Of a stretch of 60,000 nucleotides of DNA, positions 30,711 through 42,700 are shown in pieces. The translations under genes and the position numbers were made by a program. The DNA is from Branchiostoma floridae (lineage: Eukaryota > Chordata > Leptocardii > Amphioxiformes > Branchiostomatidae). Position 1 is the first letter of the stretch. Each line of letters begins with the position of its first letter. The stretch is from positions 536,524 through 596,523 of the forward strand of contig NC_049983.1 of NCBI RefSeq assembly GCF_000003815.2. Direction: 5' to 3'. The notes beneath the pieces are model-generated. The model did not search any database and was not told where the DNA came from. It saw only the letters and a program-made list of their open reading frames with translations.

Positions 30711-33700
30711 CTACGACAGATTGATAACCATAAAAAGTTGATGTTATTCACCTTGTAGTGCCTAATGACAAATTACTTGCCACTTCTATTACAGGGTATT
30801 CTTTTAGGGAATAGTTGCTAGCCCTTTCCATTTAACATTCTTGAGGCTCTTTCTTGACGACCATTTGACATCCCTTCCGAAATATGGATGCAGTCCCAAC
30901 CGATTGATACCATTCCCTTGATTTGACCCGGAGCTCCCACTTAGTGACTTGTTGGACCTAAAAGCTCAATTGTGTGGCTGCTACTAGTTGATCTACAGGG
31001 ACATCCCTAACCTAATAAGAATAATAACCAAAAAGTCAGTATCTTAATCAACCCAAATTGTCGTATGCAGAATGAACACCATTTAAATTAGGTCCATCTA
31101 AATAATCACAGCATTAAGGGTAACAATTAATGTTCATTATCACGGTTAAACAGCTTTTATGACAACGGATAATGGGGACATCTAACCTCCGACGTTCACA
31201 TTGTCAAGTTCTTGCGCTCCAATCTGTTTCAGAGCTGACAGACATTCCTGTGTGTTCAGACTCGAAGCGTCAGCCGCTGCTACCAGGACAATAGAGCTAG
31301 ATGGAGGGAAATGTTCGAAAGTGGTAAGGAATTTTTCTTACTGATATGTCTTGTATCATTAATCTTTCGTATAAGAAAGTGTTGCATGCTGTAGTATAAA
31401 ACTTTAGGCACCACATTGACCTTTATCTTCGCACCCCCAAAATTTATCCGCATACCACAATCATGAGACTATATATATGGTACCATAAATTAAGCATATG
31501 TGTGTGAATTTTTGCTATAGATGCACCGTCTCCCTCTCTTTCTCCCTCTCTCTCTCTATCCTTCCCAGACACACACACGCACACACATACACACACAGAC
31601 AGGCACACACATACGGACGAACAATCAACTAACTATACCTCTTTTTATGGAGGTAAAAAGCAGACATACACGAACCAAGAAATATCAGCCTTGACGTAAG
31701 GTTACGATTGATAATTGGACTATAATGATCATATTAATGCATACTTTGGAGCGATGACGTGACGTATGAAGGTTGCCATGGCCAGCTCGGCGCCAGAGTG
31801 GAACGTCATCTCATGTGTGACCGAGCCAGACACGGCATCAACGCTGATGACCAGGTGGCCATGGTGATGGTTATCAAACTGGACACCGTCTATCTGCATT
31901 GCGATAAAATAAACATTTTAGCCACATTGTTCGCGGTTGTTTTATGTTCGTGGTTTGTTTATGTTCGACGTTGTTTTATGTTCGCGGTTTTCGCTATGAC
32001 TGCTTCGCCGCGAACTCAAAACCACAGGAATTTTTTTTCTGTCTTCTCCCACCTACACCACTGTCTAATCTATATATGTACTTACTGCGCATCGTGCAGT
32101 ATTTGATGTGTTGAGAGCGTCTGTGAAGACACATAATACTAACAAAGCACACATTAGTTATATTTCTACAGCTCATCACACCAAAAGAGAGCATTCTGTT
32201 TCTTTGTAGCACCGTTGCTCATCAGTCGACAGTAAGTGCTTTCCGCCCGGATGTCGCCCGTAAAAGCGCAGGACGGTCCATTACTGTACAGTATGTGACT
32301 GTATACTAGCGCAATCGCGAACTCAGAACCATTGCGAACACTAAATTTTGTCCCTACCGCGGAATGAAGCCCAAGCGAATTCAAATGCATTCACACTATA
32401 CATGTAGTCGGGGATACGTTCAACAGTTTTTCTATTGACGGTACCAGTATTCATGAGTATTATTAGTGAATGTCTGCTATACCTGGACAAAGGATCCGTG
32501 TCCATGTTGTATGTCCTGAGACCCGGATGATACAACCGTCACTTCAACGAACGTCTTACCCTCATCAAATACAACTGGTTCCTGCACAAGTATAAAGAAC
32601 AGAATCCAAAATAATAAGGGAAAAACCATTTTATTCCCTTTTTTTCGACTTGAAAATCAGAAAACGCAGTTCGAAATTTTATGAAAATCAAGCCATATTG
32701 GATTAGAATGCAACTTTTCAAGACACTCAAGTCCTGGGAATAATGACTTGTGGGGGCGATTGCCCCGTACAAAGTCTGAATTGTCCAGTCGTGTCGTCTT
32801 GATTTCACAAAAGTGAAGGATACTTGGGGGCGATCGCCCTGCCTGTAGTCCAGGGCGATCGCCCTGTTGGTAGCTTTGGGTGGTCGCCCTGCCTGTAGTT
32901 GGGGGCGTTCGCCCTGTGAGTACTTGGGGGCGATCGCCCTGTCAGTACTCAGGGGCGATCGCCCTGCTAGTAGTTAGAGGCGATCGCCCTGACGGTAGCT
33001 CGGGGCGATCGCCCTTTCAGTACTTGGGGGCGGTCTCCCTGCTAGTAGTTGGGGGCGATCGCCCTGTCAGTACTTGGGGGCGATCGCCCTCCCTGTGGTT
33101 GGGGCATGCCAGTAGGTTTGCTCGGTCGACCTGCCAGTAGCTGGGATAAATTTTAAATATAAGTATGCAAATATAATGAACATGCAATCACACTCACACA
33201 TACATACATACGCAAATTACGCACTCTTAGTCCATTGCAATTAGGTGTATTGATTGGCAAGCAAAAAGGGAAAACTATAGAACTGAAGACGTAAAACTAC
33301 TGGTTACAATACAAATGGTGCAATGTATAGAGCTAGAGGGATGAACCCTTTACAGTTCATATTTAGCTTGATTATACTTGTCATGGCTAATAATCGATTG
33401 TATTCAGCAATGCCCTTGTTGCACATTTGTCAGCAAAGTATTTCAAGCTATTCGTTTGTTACTGATAGCTCTAATTACAAGTTCTAAATCTACATGGCCC
33501 TTATCAACTGATTCAAGTTCAGCTTGTGCTCGATAGTATATACAATTCGATGCACAAACGTTTGCGGTATAAACTCAGTAGTTAAACAAGAACACGAAAG
33601 AAAGAACAATCAGAGACTACTGCCAACATGTGGCATCACAACTTCACGACATCTCGGATTACACATTGTATTACAAATTACAAATATCATATGGCAGTAC

Positions 33701-36700
33701 CCTAGCGCAATATGAATAAGCCATTGAATCTATTGTTCGTGGACAAATGTAGTCAAACCGCAGTCACATGTACTTGTCGTAATATAAAGGTTGCAATGGG
33801 AACGTTTTCGGACAGTGCTCGAGAACGGGCCGGGGCAACGGTCGCAGTGGGGAGGATTCAAGCGTGCAGGTGACGTGTTGGAGAATCTTGCTGCGCGCGG
33901 TATCGGTCAATGCAAAAGGTTTCAATACCCTTTAAACGGCATTCAAGACGGCACATCGTCAGCGACCGCACGTTTTGATCAAATGGCATCTTTGATGCGA
34001 CCCACGGGAAGATCACAGTTCTCCTCTTTGTTTGACGTGGAAGTGTGACAGTTGCAAGCGCCTCCGCAGGCACATGTCCCCTCGCCATGAAGAGTCGAAT
34101 CATCGATCAGTTTCTGTCTGGAATGGGCGTTGTTCTGAAAACTGAAGGGAAAAAAGGCATCTTTTGTAACTGACAATGAATTTGAACTATCCGACTTAAG
34201 CTTCGTAAGGCTAGTTTCAAAAGATGTGTAAAACTGAGCGGCTGAATTTCGGCACAACAACGATCTGTTGAGGAACGCGGGCGCTAAGACATCGGGACCA
34301 TTATTGTTATGAATACATAATCACAGTCCCCTAGACGTTAAATGTGGTAATATGGTGAAATAAATGCCAATATCACGTAAAAAATATCCAGTTTTAATTC
34401 ACTGACAATGCTTAGGTTGTCTTTAGGTACTTGAGTCATTGTTTATGATTCTGATGCGGAGACAATGATCCCATGAATTAGTGCGCAGTAAGTGAAGTGA
34501 AGTACTTGGTGAAAGTGAGCCGTTTTCAATGCGTGCTAATGAGGGGGCGTGAGGGCACGCGCCAACACCAGGGTGTCCGCACTTCAGTACAGCCAAGGAA
34601 ATTATCGTCAATTATCTGCTACGGGTAACTCCTACGTGAAAACTGACTGGGATTATAGTTTTACAACCTTTCCGAGACAGAATCTGAGACAAACGCGGCG
34701 AGCCGCGCCAGTTCACAGAGGGGGCTTTCCCCAGAGATCGGAATAGACGAAGACAACGTATCGACTAATAACGCTTTATATTGTCTAGTTGTTATGTATA
34801 TGTATATTCCGCAATGAAAACTGTGCTTAAAAAACACTTCTTGTGCCAGGTTTTCTTTTTTGCAACTTAGAATCTTTACCGATCGTATTGCCTTGGATTC
34901 TTCGCGGTGGCCAATGAAACTCCTCTACCAGCTCAACTCCGTCCCCAATTTTACCTGGTCTTCACACAGACCCGACGGTGCCTTAGAAATAGAATCAAAG
35001 CTGGCAAGGTACTTAGTATAGCGGCACCAGGTGCCCGTTTGACTCCCTTTGGCCGGCTATCCTCATTTGCCAGCTTTGATACTATCTCTTTAGGCACCGT
35101 AGGGTCTGCTTGGAGACTAAATCTTACCCACGCTTGCGCTTGTCACTTTAGACGGACAGAAATCGGCGTATAAACATGTAGACAGAACTTGAACTTCGCG
35201 GTGGTCAATCTTCCGACTAAACTTCTTCCCCAAGCTTGTGATACTATCTGAAGCCACCATAAGATCGGCTCGGAAATTAGCGCTGTCTATGGTTCTGGCA
35301 TGACAGGTGTGACGGCACGCACCAACACCAGGGTTTCCGCACTTCGCTACTCTCTAAGCAGAGGTTAGGCTCATTTTTTAAAACGTTTTTAGTCATTTTT
35401 ATGGGGCTCTCTATTTTGTATTGTATCCTGTTTTGATTAAAAATCAATAGGGGTTTATGGTTAACAATTTCAGTCAGTCAGTNNNNNNNNNNNNNNNNNN
35501 NNNNNNNNNNNNNNNNNNNNNNNNNNNNNNNNNNNNNNNNNNNNNNNNNNNNNNNNNNNNNNNNNNNNNNNNNNNNNNNNNNACCCTTCCAATTGTGTGC
35601 TGGTAAGGGACGACGTGAGTTCGACCATGGGAACAGGTAATGTTTTAGGATGACTTTTTGAGTAGATTGTGTACACACGTCATCACAACTGCCGGCGAAC
35701 ACGTTTCCATAATTAATTGTGGGTCATTCTTTAGTAATTTGCCCTGTTGCAAAAGTAGCTTTTTTATATGAAAGAATGGTCCATAAAAAGTGATCAAATT
35801 TCTGTATTCAAGGGGTCGCAAGACTTCAAACATTTTGTGTACCTTCCTAAATGTCACTCTACCACTTTCGTTAGCTTAGCGACCCTACCCTTACTGGCCT
35901 TTATTGTGAAATTGTGTCCGACGTCGGTCACAAAACCTGTTTTGGCGCCGCCATTTTACGTTCGTCTTCTGCCAACATCTTATACTTTAGTGCCCATATT
36001 TCCCTATCACCTGGATGGCAATATAACCCCTTATCCGGTATGACAGATAAAACCGCGTCCTGTATTAACCACACAGCCTGATTATACATAGATACGTAGA
36101 TAAGATCAACACGACAGGGGTGAGGACCAGGACCACTTGTGGCTATCAGGAGGATGACCTTAGGGTCAATAGCTTTACACAGCTTGCGTTTTCTCAAGGG
36201 CTTGCCTTATGAGAAATCACTTAGCTTCTTCTCAGTCATCTATGGGTATCTGTCTGTGTACCTGTAACGTCTTTAAGGTTTGTTCATAGTTGTGCCCATA
36301 TTCAAGTCCATACCAGTGAGTTACATATTTGTAAGAGGAGAAAGGTCCCCAATTTGTTATTAGGAATTGCTACCAAGAGTCTACAAAAATGTATGACGGA
36401 GGAGAAAGGAGTGGGGACACGGCCCATCTCCCGCACACATAAGGACTGCTTACTTACTGGAGAGCCACAGACACGTGTCCGCTCTCTGCCATGACCCATG
36501 ACTCACACAGTCACAAATCTGATCTCTCACCACTCCCCTACTAGCAAGCCCGTCCCTACTATGTACCAGACGCACTATGTATCCAATTCCATAAGCATCA
36601 CAAGTGATATTCTATAAACTGAAAAAAACAACTTTTTCCCTTAAACATCAAAGGTTATCAAATATGCGTGGATATTGGTGCGAACCAACTTACTAGTCAA

Positions 36701-39700
36701 AGGGGGTATTTTACATCTATCTCTTCAAATTTAACACTTACACGGTGATTTAGACACAGTTTTCTAGACAATCATTATGTAAATTTGCAGGCTTCACACT
36801 TTGAACAGTGACAGGCGATGTGAAAACAGTAACCTCGCCCTAACCTAACGAAAACAACACATCAAAAGTAGAAACAAAGTGATGTAAAACAATTTGGTAA
36901 TTTCGCCCTTGCTTGCGTGCGAATTATTTTGTCAGATAAAAAGTCTTCGAATTCACAAGGGTGGATCAAAGTTTAAAACAACTTTTTTTCCCGCACAAGT
37001 TTGAATTTGCCCTAAGGGTGAGGAGGTCAATGTTCCTAAGCACAGTCTAACTGAATTATCTGTCCGGATTTTGGCCTGGCAAGCTGAATTGCACCCTCTG
37101 TTTGAACGCCTGTGGTGTATCCATATCAGCAGGATCATCGATCCCAAAAATAGCTACTCTCCAAGCAGAGGTTAGGTTCCGGCTGTTTTGTTTTTGTAGT
37201 CGTTTTTTATTGGGGTTGTTAGGTTTTGACAATACAAGATACAAGAAAGCCCGATAAAAACGACTAAAAAAAAGTTAAAAAAAAAAAAAAACAGTCGGAG
37301 CCTAACCTCTGCTTGGAGGGTAAGAAATGGCTACGCTGGAGTATTCTTCAAGCAGATGTTCGGCCCCAGCTGTTTTTGACTAGCCTGGATTACTGTACAC
37401 TCCAACTTCTGAGCTCTAGGGCCAACAAGCACACACGGAAATTCTACAGCCGGCCCCGAGCTACACCCTGATACGGAAGTCGGGCCTGGGTCTGGTATCC
37501 AATCCAGGCTGTTAAGGCGTTTTGTAGAGCTTTCCATTTTGTTAAGTTTTCTTTATGTCCGATCATATATTTTTGAGATCGGGCTGGGGTGTGGTATCCA
37601 GGCTAATTTTTTAGGGGTAGCGAGTGTAAGGAGCCCCGGTAGAATACGGACGTTACCCAGGCTATTCTGCGCCGTCTTTAATGGCTCAATTTACGAAATA
37701 TTTATGTAGATGCGTTTAATGCATGTAATGCGTTTTAATACAACATGACTTACATAATATTACTAAGGTTGCCTTTAATGGTTCATATATAGCAGCTCAC
37801 CTTCACGACGATCGTGATCTCCAGTGTTTTTCCTTTTCGTGGGTGTATCTTGCTGAATGGTCCAAACGCGTCCAGATCATATTATACTTGTCACGAAACT
37901 GATCAGCCGTCACACATCCACGAAAGCTTCTGGCAGAAAAGGATCTCATCCACAAGGAATCTCTTGACTTTGACGAAGTACTCGTCCGCATACTGGTCAT
38001 GATGGCGTTTTCCAGCCTTGGAAAATAACACTTCGTCAATATCTACTCCAGAGGTTAACTGGAGTTCACCAACTAACTCTACGTAATAGATTCCATTGTA
38101 AGGATGGCTTTTTCCAGAATAATTTTACATCACATACAGAAAGACATTCTTACAACAAATACATACAAGTAATTACGAAGCACGATTTGAAAGAAAATAG
38201 CTTAAAAACGCATACTTACTTGTATTGCGACTGTATCGTCTTTGGTCGACTTGTCTACTTGCACAACAACTCATACGATAGTCAATGCCAGCAATGTTAG
38301 CCTTAACCTCGCCATCTTCAACTTCAAACCACCACTGTCGGTCTGTGCAGTTGTGTAGGCGCGGCTTCGCCATCGAAGTTGGTGCACTCTGACGAAAGGC
38401 TATGTACTTGGAAACTTCGAACGAAAACTTTCTGGTATGTATTGACGAGCACTAGGCAGCACGCATCTGGATATGTGGACCGCGAACGCAGCTCCGCTTG
38501 GAGTGAGTCACAGCCTTATCTCTCCCATCTACCGTGGCCGATATCAACAATGTGCAACACACTTACTTTTCTGCTCAAGACACTTACTTTTCTGCTCAAG
38601 ATACTTACTTTTCTGCTCAAGACACTTACTTTTCTGCTCAACACACTTACTTTTCTGCTCAACACACTTACTTTTCTGCTCAACACACTTACTTTTTTTC
38701 TGCTGGAGACACTTACTCTTCTGCGCTGCACTTACTCTTCTGCGCTGCACTTACTTACTTTTCTGCGCGAGCCACTTACTCTTCTGCGCTGCACTTACTT
38801 ACTTTACCTGTGGTGCGCCCCCCTCCCTTTATCAATGGATGGTCCCCGAATCAGGCCAAAGGTCAAAAAGACCGCAAAAAATGTAGGAGGATTGACCGCA
38901 TGTCAATCCTAAATTATCCTCCTTCGGATGACCTATGAAATGACCTCTACCTTGGCGCGTTTTTTTATTCAACTTAATTTTTTTGTGTCTTTAGTATAGC
39001 ATTTTGACAATGCAGATCGATAACGACAAGTCTCGATTTGATCATCACAACAACGCGTTTTGTTGCCATCACAACGTATTGTCAGAAAACAAATTCTGCA
39101 GCACGTGTCTCTGTCGCGCAGCTTTAAACTTTTATTTACCAGGGTTTACCTAAACCAGGCAGAGGCTCTTAACTCCTCTGTAGATAGGAGTAAGAAGGCA
39201 GGTAGGCCTTGGTAGCTCCTCTGTCCAGAATTCGGCGCCTGTTTAGTAATAAGTAGCCAAGTTGCCGAACGTAATGTTTTGGTGGGAGCACTGAATTTTA
39301 CTGACCAACCAGTGGCGTCTCTAAAACTCTGGTATNNNNNNNNNNNNNNNNNNNNNNNNNNNNNNNNNNNNNNNNNNNNNNNNNNNNNNNNNNNNNNNNN
39401 NNNNNNNNNNNNNNNNNNNNNNNNNNNNNNNNNNNCCGGGTCAACGCTCTATCCACTACGCTACGTCAAACATACACGATGAAGGCTGTATTATTAGGTA
39501 TCCAAATGTAGGGCATAACTTGAATACGTCCGTTCATTCCAAGATTCAAAGATTCCGATGTCATAATGGCTACATTTGGTGTATTATGTCACACATCATG
39601 GGTAAGGGTGACTTTACACTGTGTTGTTGTGTTGTGCGTCTCAAAGTCTCAAAGTATTAAAATAAAAGTTTCTGTTGCAAAGTAAACACACTGAGTTTCA

Positions 39701-42700
39701 CCCCAAACATGCATAATTAGCCCAGGAGGAGGGTGGCACGGGTAGGATCTGTCATTTTTCTTGACAACACACAACTTATCCCACTTCCACACATCTGATT
39801 TGCTAATATTTACTAACATTGTCTTGATCTGTCCACTTCGTCCAAAGTTAGTCCGATCCGGGTAGTAAAATTCAGTGCTCCCACCAAAACATTACGTGCG
39901 GCAACTTGGCTATTTATTACTAAACAGACGCCGAATTCTGGACAGAGGAGCTACCAAGGCCTACCTGCCTTCTTACTCCTATCTACAGAGGAGTTAAGAG
40001 CCTCTGCCTGGTTTAGGTAAACCCTGGTAAATAAAAGTTTAAAGCTGCGCGACAGAAACACGTGCTGCAGAATTTGTTTTCTGACAATACGTTGTGATGG
40101 CAACAAAACGCGATGTTGTGATGATCAAATCGAGACTTGTCGTTATCGATCTGCATTGTCAAAATGCTATACTAAAGACACAAAAAATTAAGTTGAATCC
40201 AAAAAAACGCGCCAAGGTAGAGGTCATTTCATAGGGTCATCCGAAGGAGGATAATTTAGGATTGACATGCGGTCAATCCTACATTTTATGCGGTCTTTTT
40301 GACCTTTGGCCTGATTTAGGGACCATCCATTGATAAAGGGAGGGGTGCGCACCACAGGAAAAGTAAGTAAGTGCAGCGCAGAAGAGTAAGTGGCTCGCGC
40401 AGAAAAGTAAGTAAGTGCAGCGCAGAAGAGTAAGTGGCTCGCGCAGAAAAGTAAGTGTCTCCAGCAGAAAAAAGTAAGTGTGTTGAGCAGAAAAGTAAGT
40501 GTGTTGAGCAGAAAAGTAAGTGTGTTGAGCAGAAAAGTAAGTGTCTTGAGCAGAAAAGTAAGTGTCTTGAGCAGAAAAGTAAGTGTGTTGCACATTGTTG
40601 ATATCGGCCACGGTACCCATCGGTCCGTCAGGTCCGTGTGTACCGGCTGGTGATATCATTGTGCGGAGACACGGCTAATTAACACGAGGGCGATATCCGT
40701 CATACCAAGGAGCTTTTATCCTTGGTCATACACGAGTTTCCGGGAAGCTGTCATTACTACAGCGACATTCTATACGACTATAAATCCTTTATCGGTTCTT
40801 TTTGCTCTTTTGTTGTAACAAAAACCCTTTCCGCTCTTCATGAGCAGACATGCTAATTTGCATCAAAGAATACTCTCCAAGCAGAGATTAGGCTTCGGTT
40901 GTTTTTTGACGTCTTTGCTACTTGAAGGCATTGCTATTTCTTGTCATTGCCTGAGAGGACTCAGAGTGGGTACCTCCACCAATTTATCAGCCATTTTGTA
41001 CATCACGTCCGGATTTTCCCACACTGTCTTCAAGTTAAGTGACATCCATTGCACTATTTTCATTTTGGTGATAGAACTCTAGTGGTGGATAGTATTTCGA
41101 AAACCTCCAAGTTCAAAGGCTAATAAATGGGCCTCTGTGTTGTTCGACATGTTAAAATACGGAAATAATGAAATGTTCGGCGGATGTTTTGTTTTTCTTC
41201 GAGTTTTTGCTACTATCAGCAGGTAATTACGTGCAAGCTGGCCAAGCCTGGATGCCGGATAGGGCCGGGACCTATACAGACTAGTTCCTCGGTTCTAATA
41301 CCAAAATGCCCCCACCGGTATTCTACAAGAGGCCCCTTCATTTACCGTGCACGATATACATTATTGTGTGCGGGCGGGGTCTGGCATCCAGGCTCCGTGA
41401 AATCGGCCGGCGCCACGGTGTTATGTGTCATGTGTTGTGACTAAGTCCGCCTTCCCATCATGCCAGCGAGTTGATTTTGACAGCCCGAGATTCATCAGAT
41501 TGTCATTCACGCGCGATGTATTTTCTGTCGTTCTACCTATTTGTGTTTGCTAGTGCTCTTATCAAGCTAAGTTAAAGAACATAATCACGTCACTGCAAAC
41601 GGGGTGAACGTTACAACTTTCCTCCCAGTACCACCATCTGCGTCATTCTACACAGGAGGCCATCAGGAGTTTTGACCCGCCGAATGATCCGTACACAGGA
41701 CTACCCCGTGGAGTTTTCTTGTACGGAGCCCACACTGTGTACGGAGCCGGAGATAAGCGCATTGCCGTAGCATTCTACACTGTTTACGATCTCACACGGA
41801 CATGTTTTGGGAGTTGTTGCTGTCTGCCTGGCGTTTTATCTCCCGTTGTACTGTCATACTTTTCTCCTTGACTCTACCAAGTTTCCCTTGCCACCATGCT
41901 AAACTTCAAGCACAAGAGGGACCGCACGTGATCGATGTTCTTCCACCCAGCGGACCGGCGTTTCAAATTAAGGCTACTGAACTAGACCCAGTCGACAAAA
42001 TTTATGAAAAAATATTGGATGTCACAAGAATGACGAAGACTTCGTTCAAAATATTCACCCCCGGCAAAAAAGGTACGTTTGCTGTTTACTGTTAATTTTC
42101 GTTGTAATGTGAATGTGAATGAAATATAATTCGAGAAGATGGAGTGAGAAAACCCTACTTTGGATGTGTGATATTTCGATATATATATTCATATATTCAT
42201 TGAAGTCGGGGAGATCCTACGATGACATAAGGTAGCATCAAAACTGGCCAAGGAGTTAAGTCTGCCAAGGGGTGTACCTACGTGGCAAATGCACGCCCCT
42301 TTTGCAGGCTAAACTTCTTGGCCAGTTTTGATACTATATTATGCCATCGTAGGATCTGCTTGGAGATTTTGATATTACTGAGATCGGGTGAGGGTCTGGT
42401 ATCCAGGCCCGAGTTGTCTTCCGTCCTCAACAGTATTTATCTTAGCACAACGAGGGCAATTAATACGCAATAATAAGGGTGGAAACCAGGCTATGGTTTC
42501 TCGAGAAACAAATGAGATTATATGATTTGTCCCACTCCGAGAGTTGGCACACTAGCCGCGCGCTGAGCTTTTCAGCCGTCGTCTAATGGACGGGCGATAT
42601 ATACCAGACCGGCGGGGGGTTACCGCAGGGGGTTAAGATTTTCTTATGGGGCATGTTGGCCCCGGAGCCAAGGAGCAGGCCTGTGTAGGCCTTGGAAACA

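Larger units (their letters stand above)
32598..35482. repeat. Left arm of the giant inverted repeat
   Basis: From the outside in: unique tip, palindrome array (32826-33105), a 0.7-kb spacer, a conserved exon-like frame (33940-34134, minus strand), then sequence up to an N gap. Uninterrupted where the right arm has a 1.2-kb Harbinger-like insertion. Confidence 0.85.
38530..40615. mobile_element. Nested fold-back element with 6-base target duplication
   Basis: Arms of about 0.75 kb (38530-39303 and 39863-40615) are inverted copies starting TACCGTGGCCGATATCAAC and contain tandem 19-base repeats. CCCATC stands directly outside each end (38524-38529 and 40616-40621). The 0.56-kb centre includes an N gap. 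No transposase frame. Confidence 0.87.

Noticed and set aside
32826-33105. CRISPR array, or bacterial contamination suggested by GCGATCGC
   Set aside because: The palindrome recalls cyanobacterial HIP1 and the spacing a CRISPR array. However, units are 31 bases without unique spacers, the array is mirrored in both arms, and it is embedded in eukaryotic intron sequence.
33791-34048. Plus-strand frame with QWGGFKRAGDVLENLAARG in the left arm
   Set aside because: Also open in the right arm, but the opposite strand has an acceptor site and a better conserved frame; probably its shadow.
38379-38938. Long TYFSAQ repeat proteins on both strands, also at 40224-40659
   Set aside because: Frames come from the 19-base tandem repeat of a fold-back element and occur in several frames at once.
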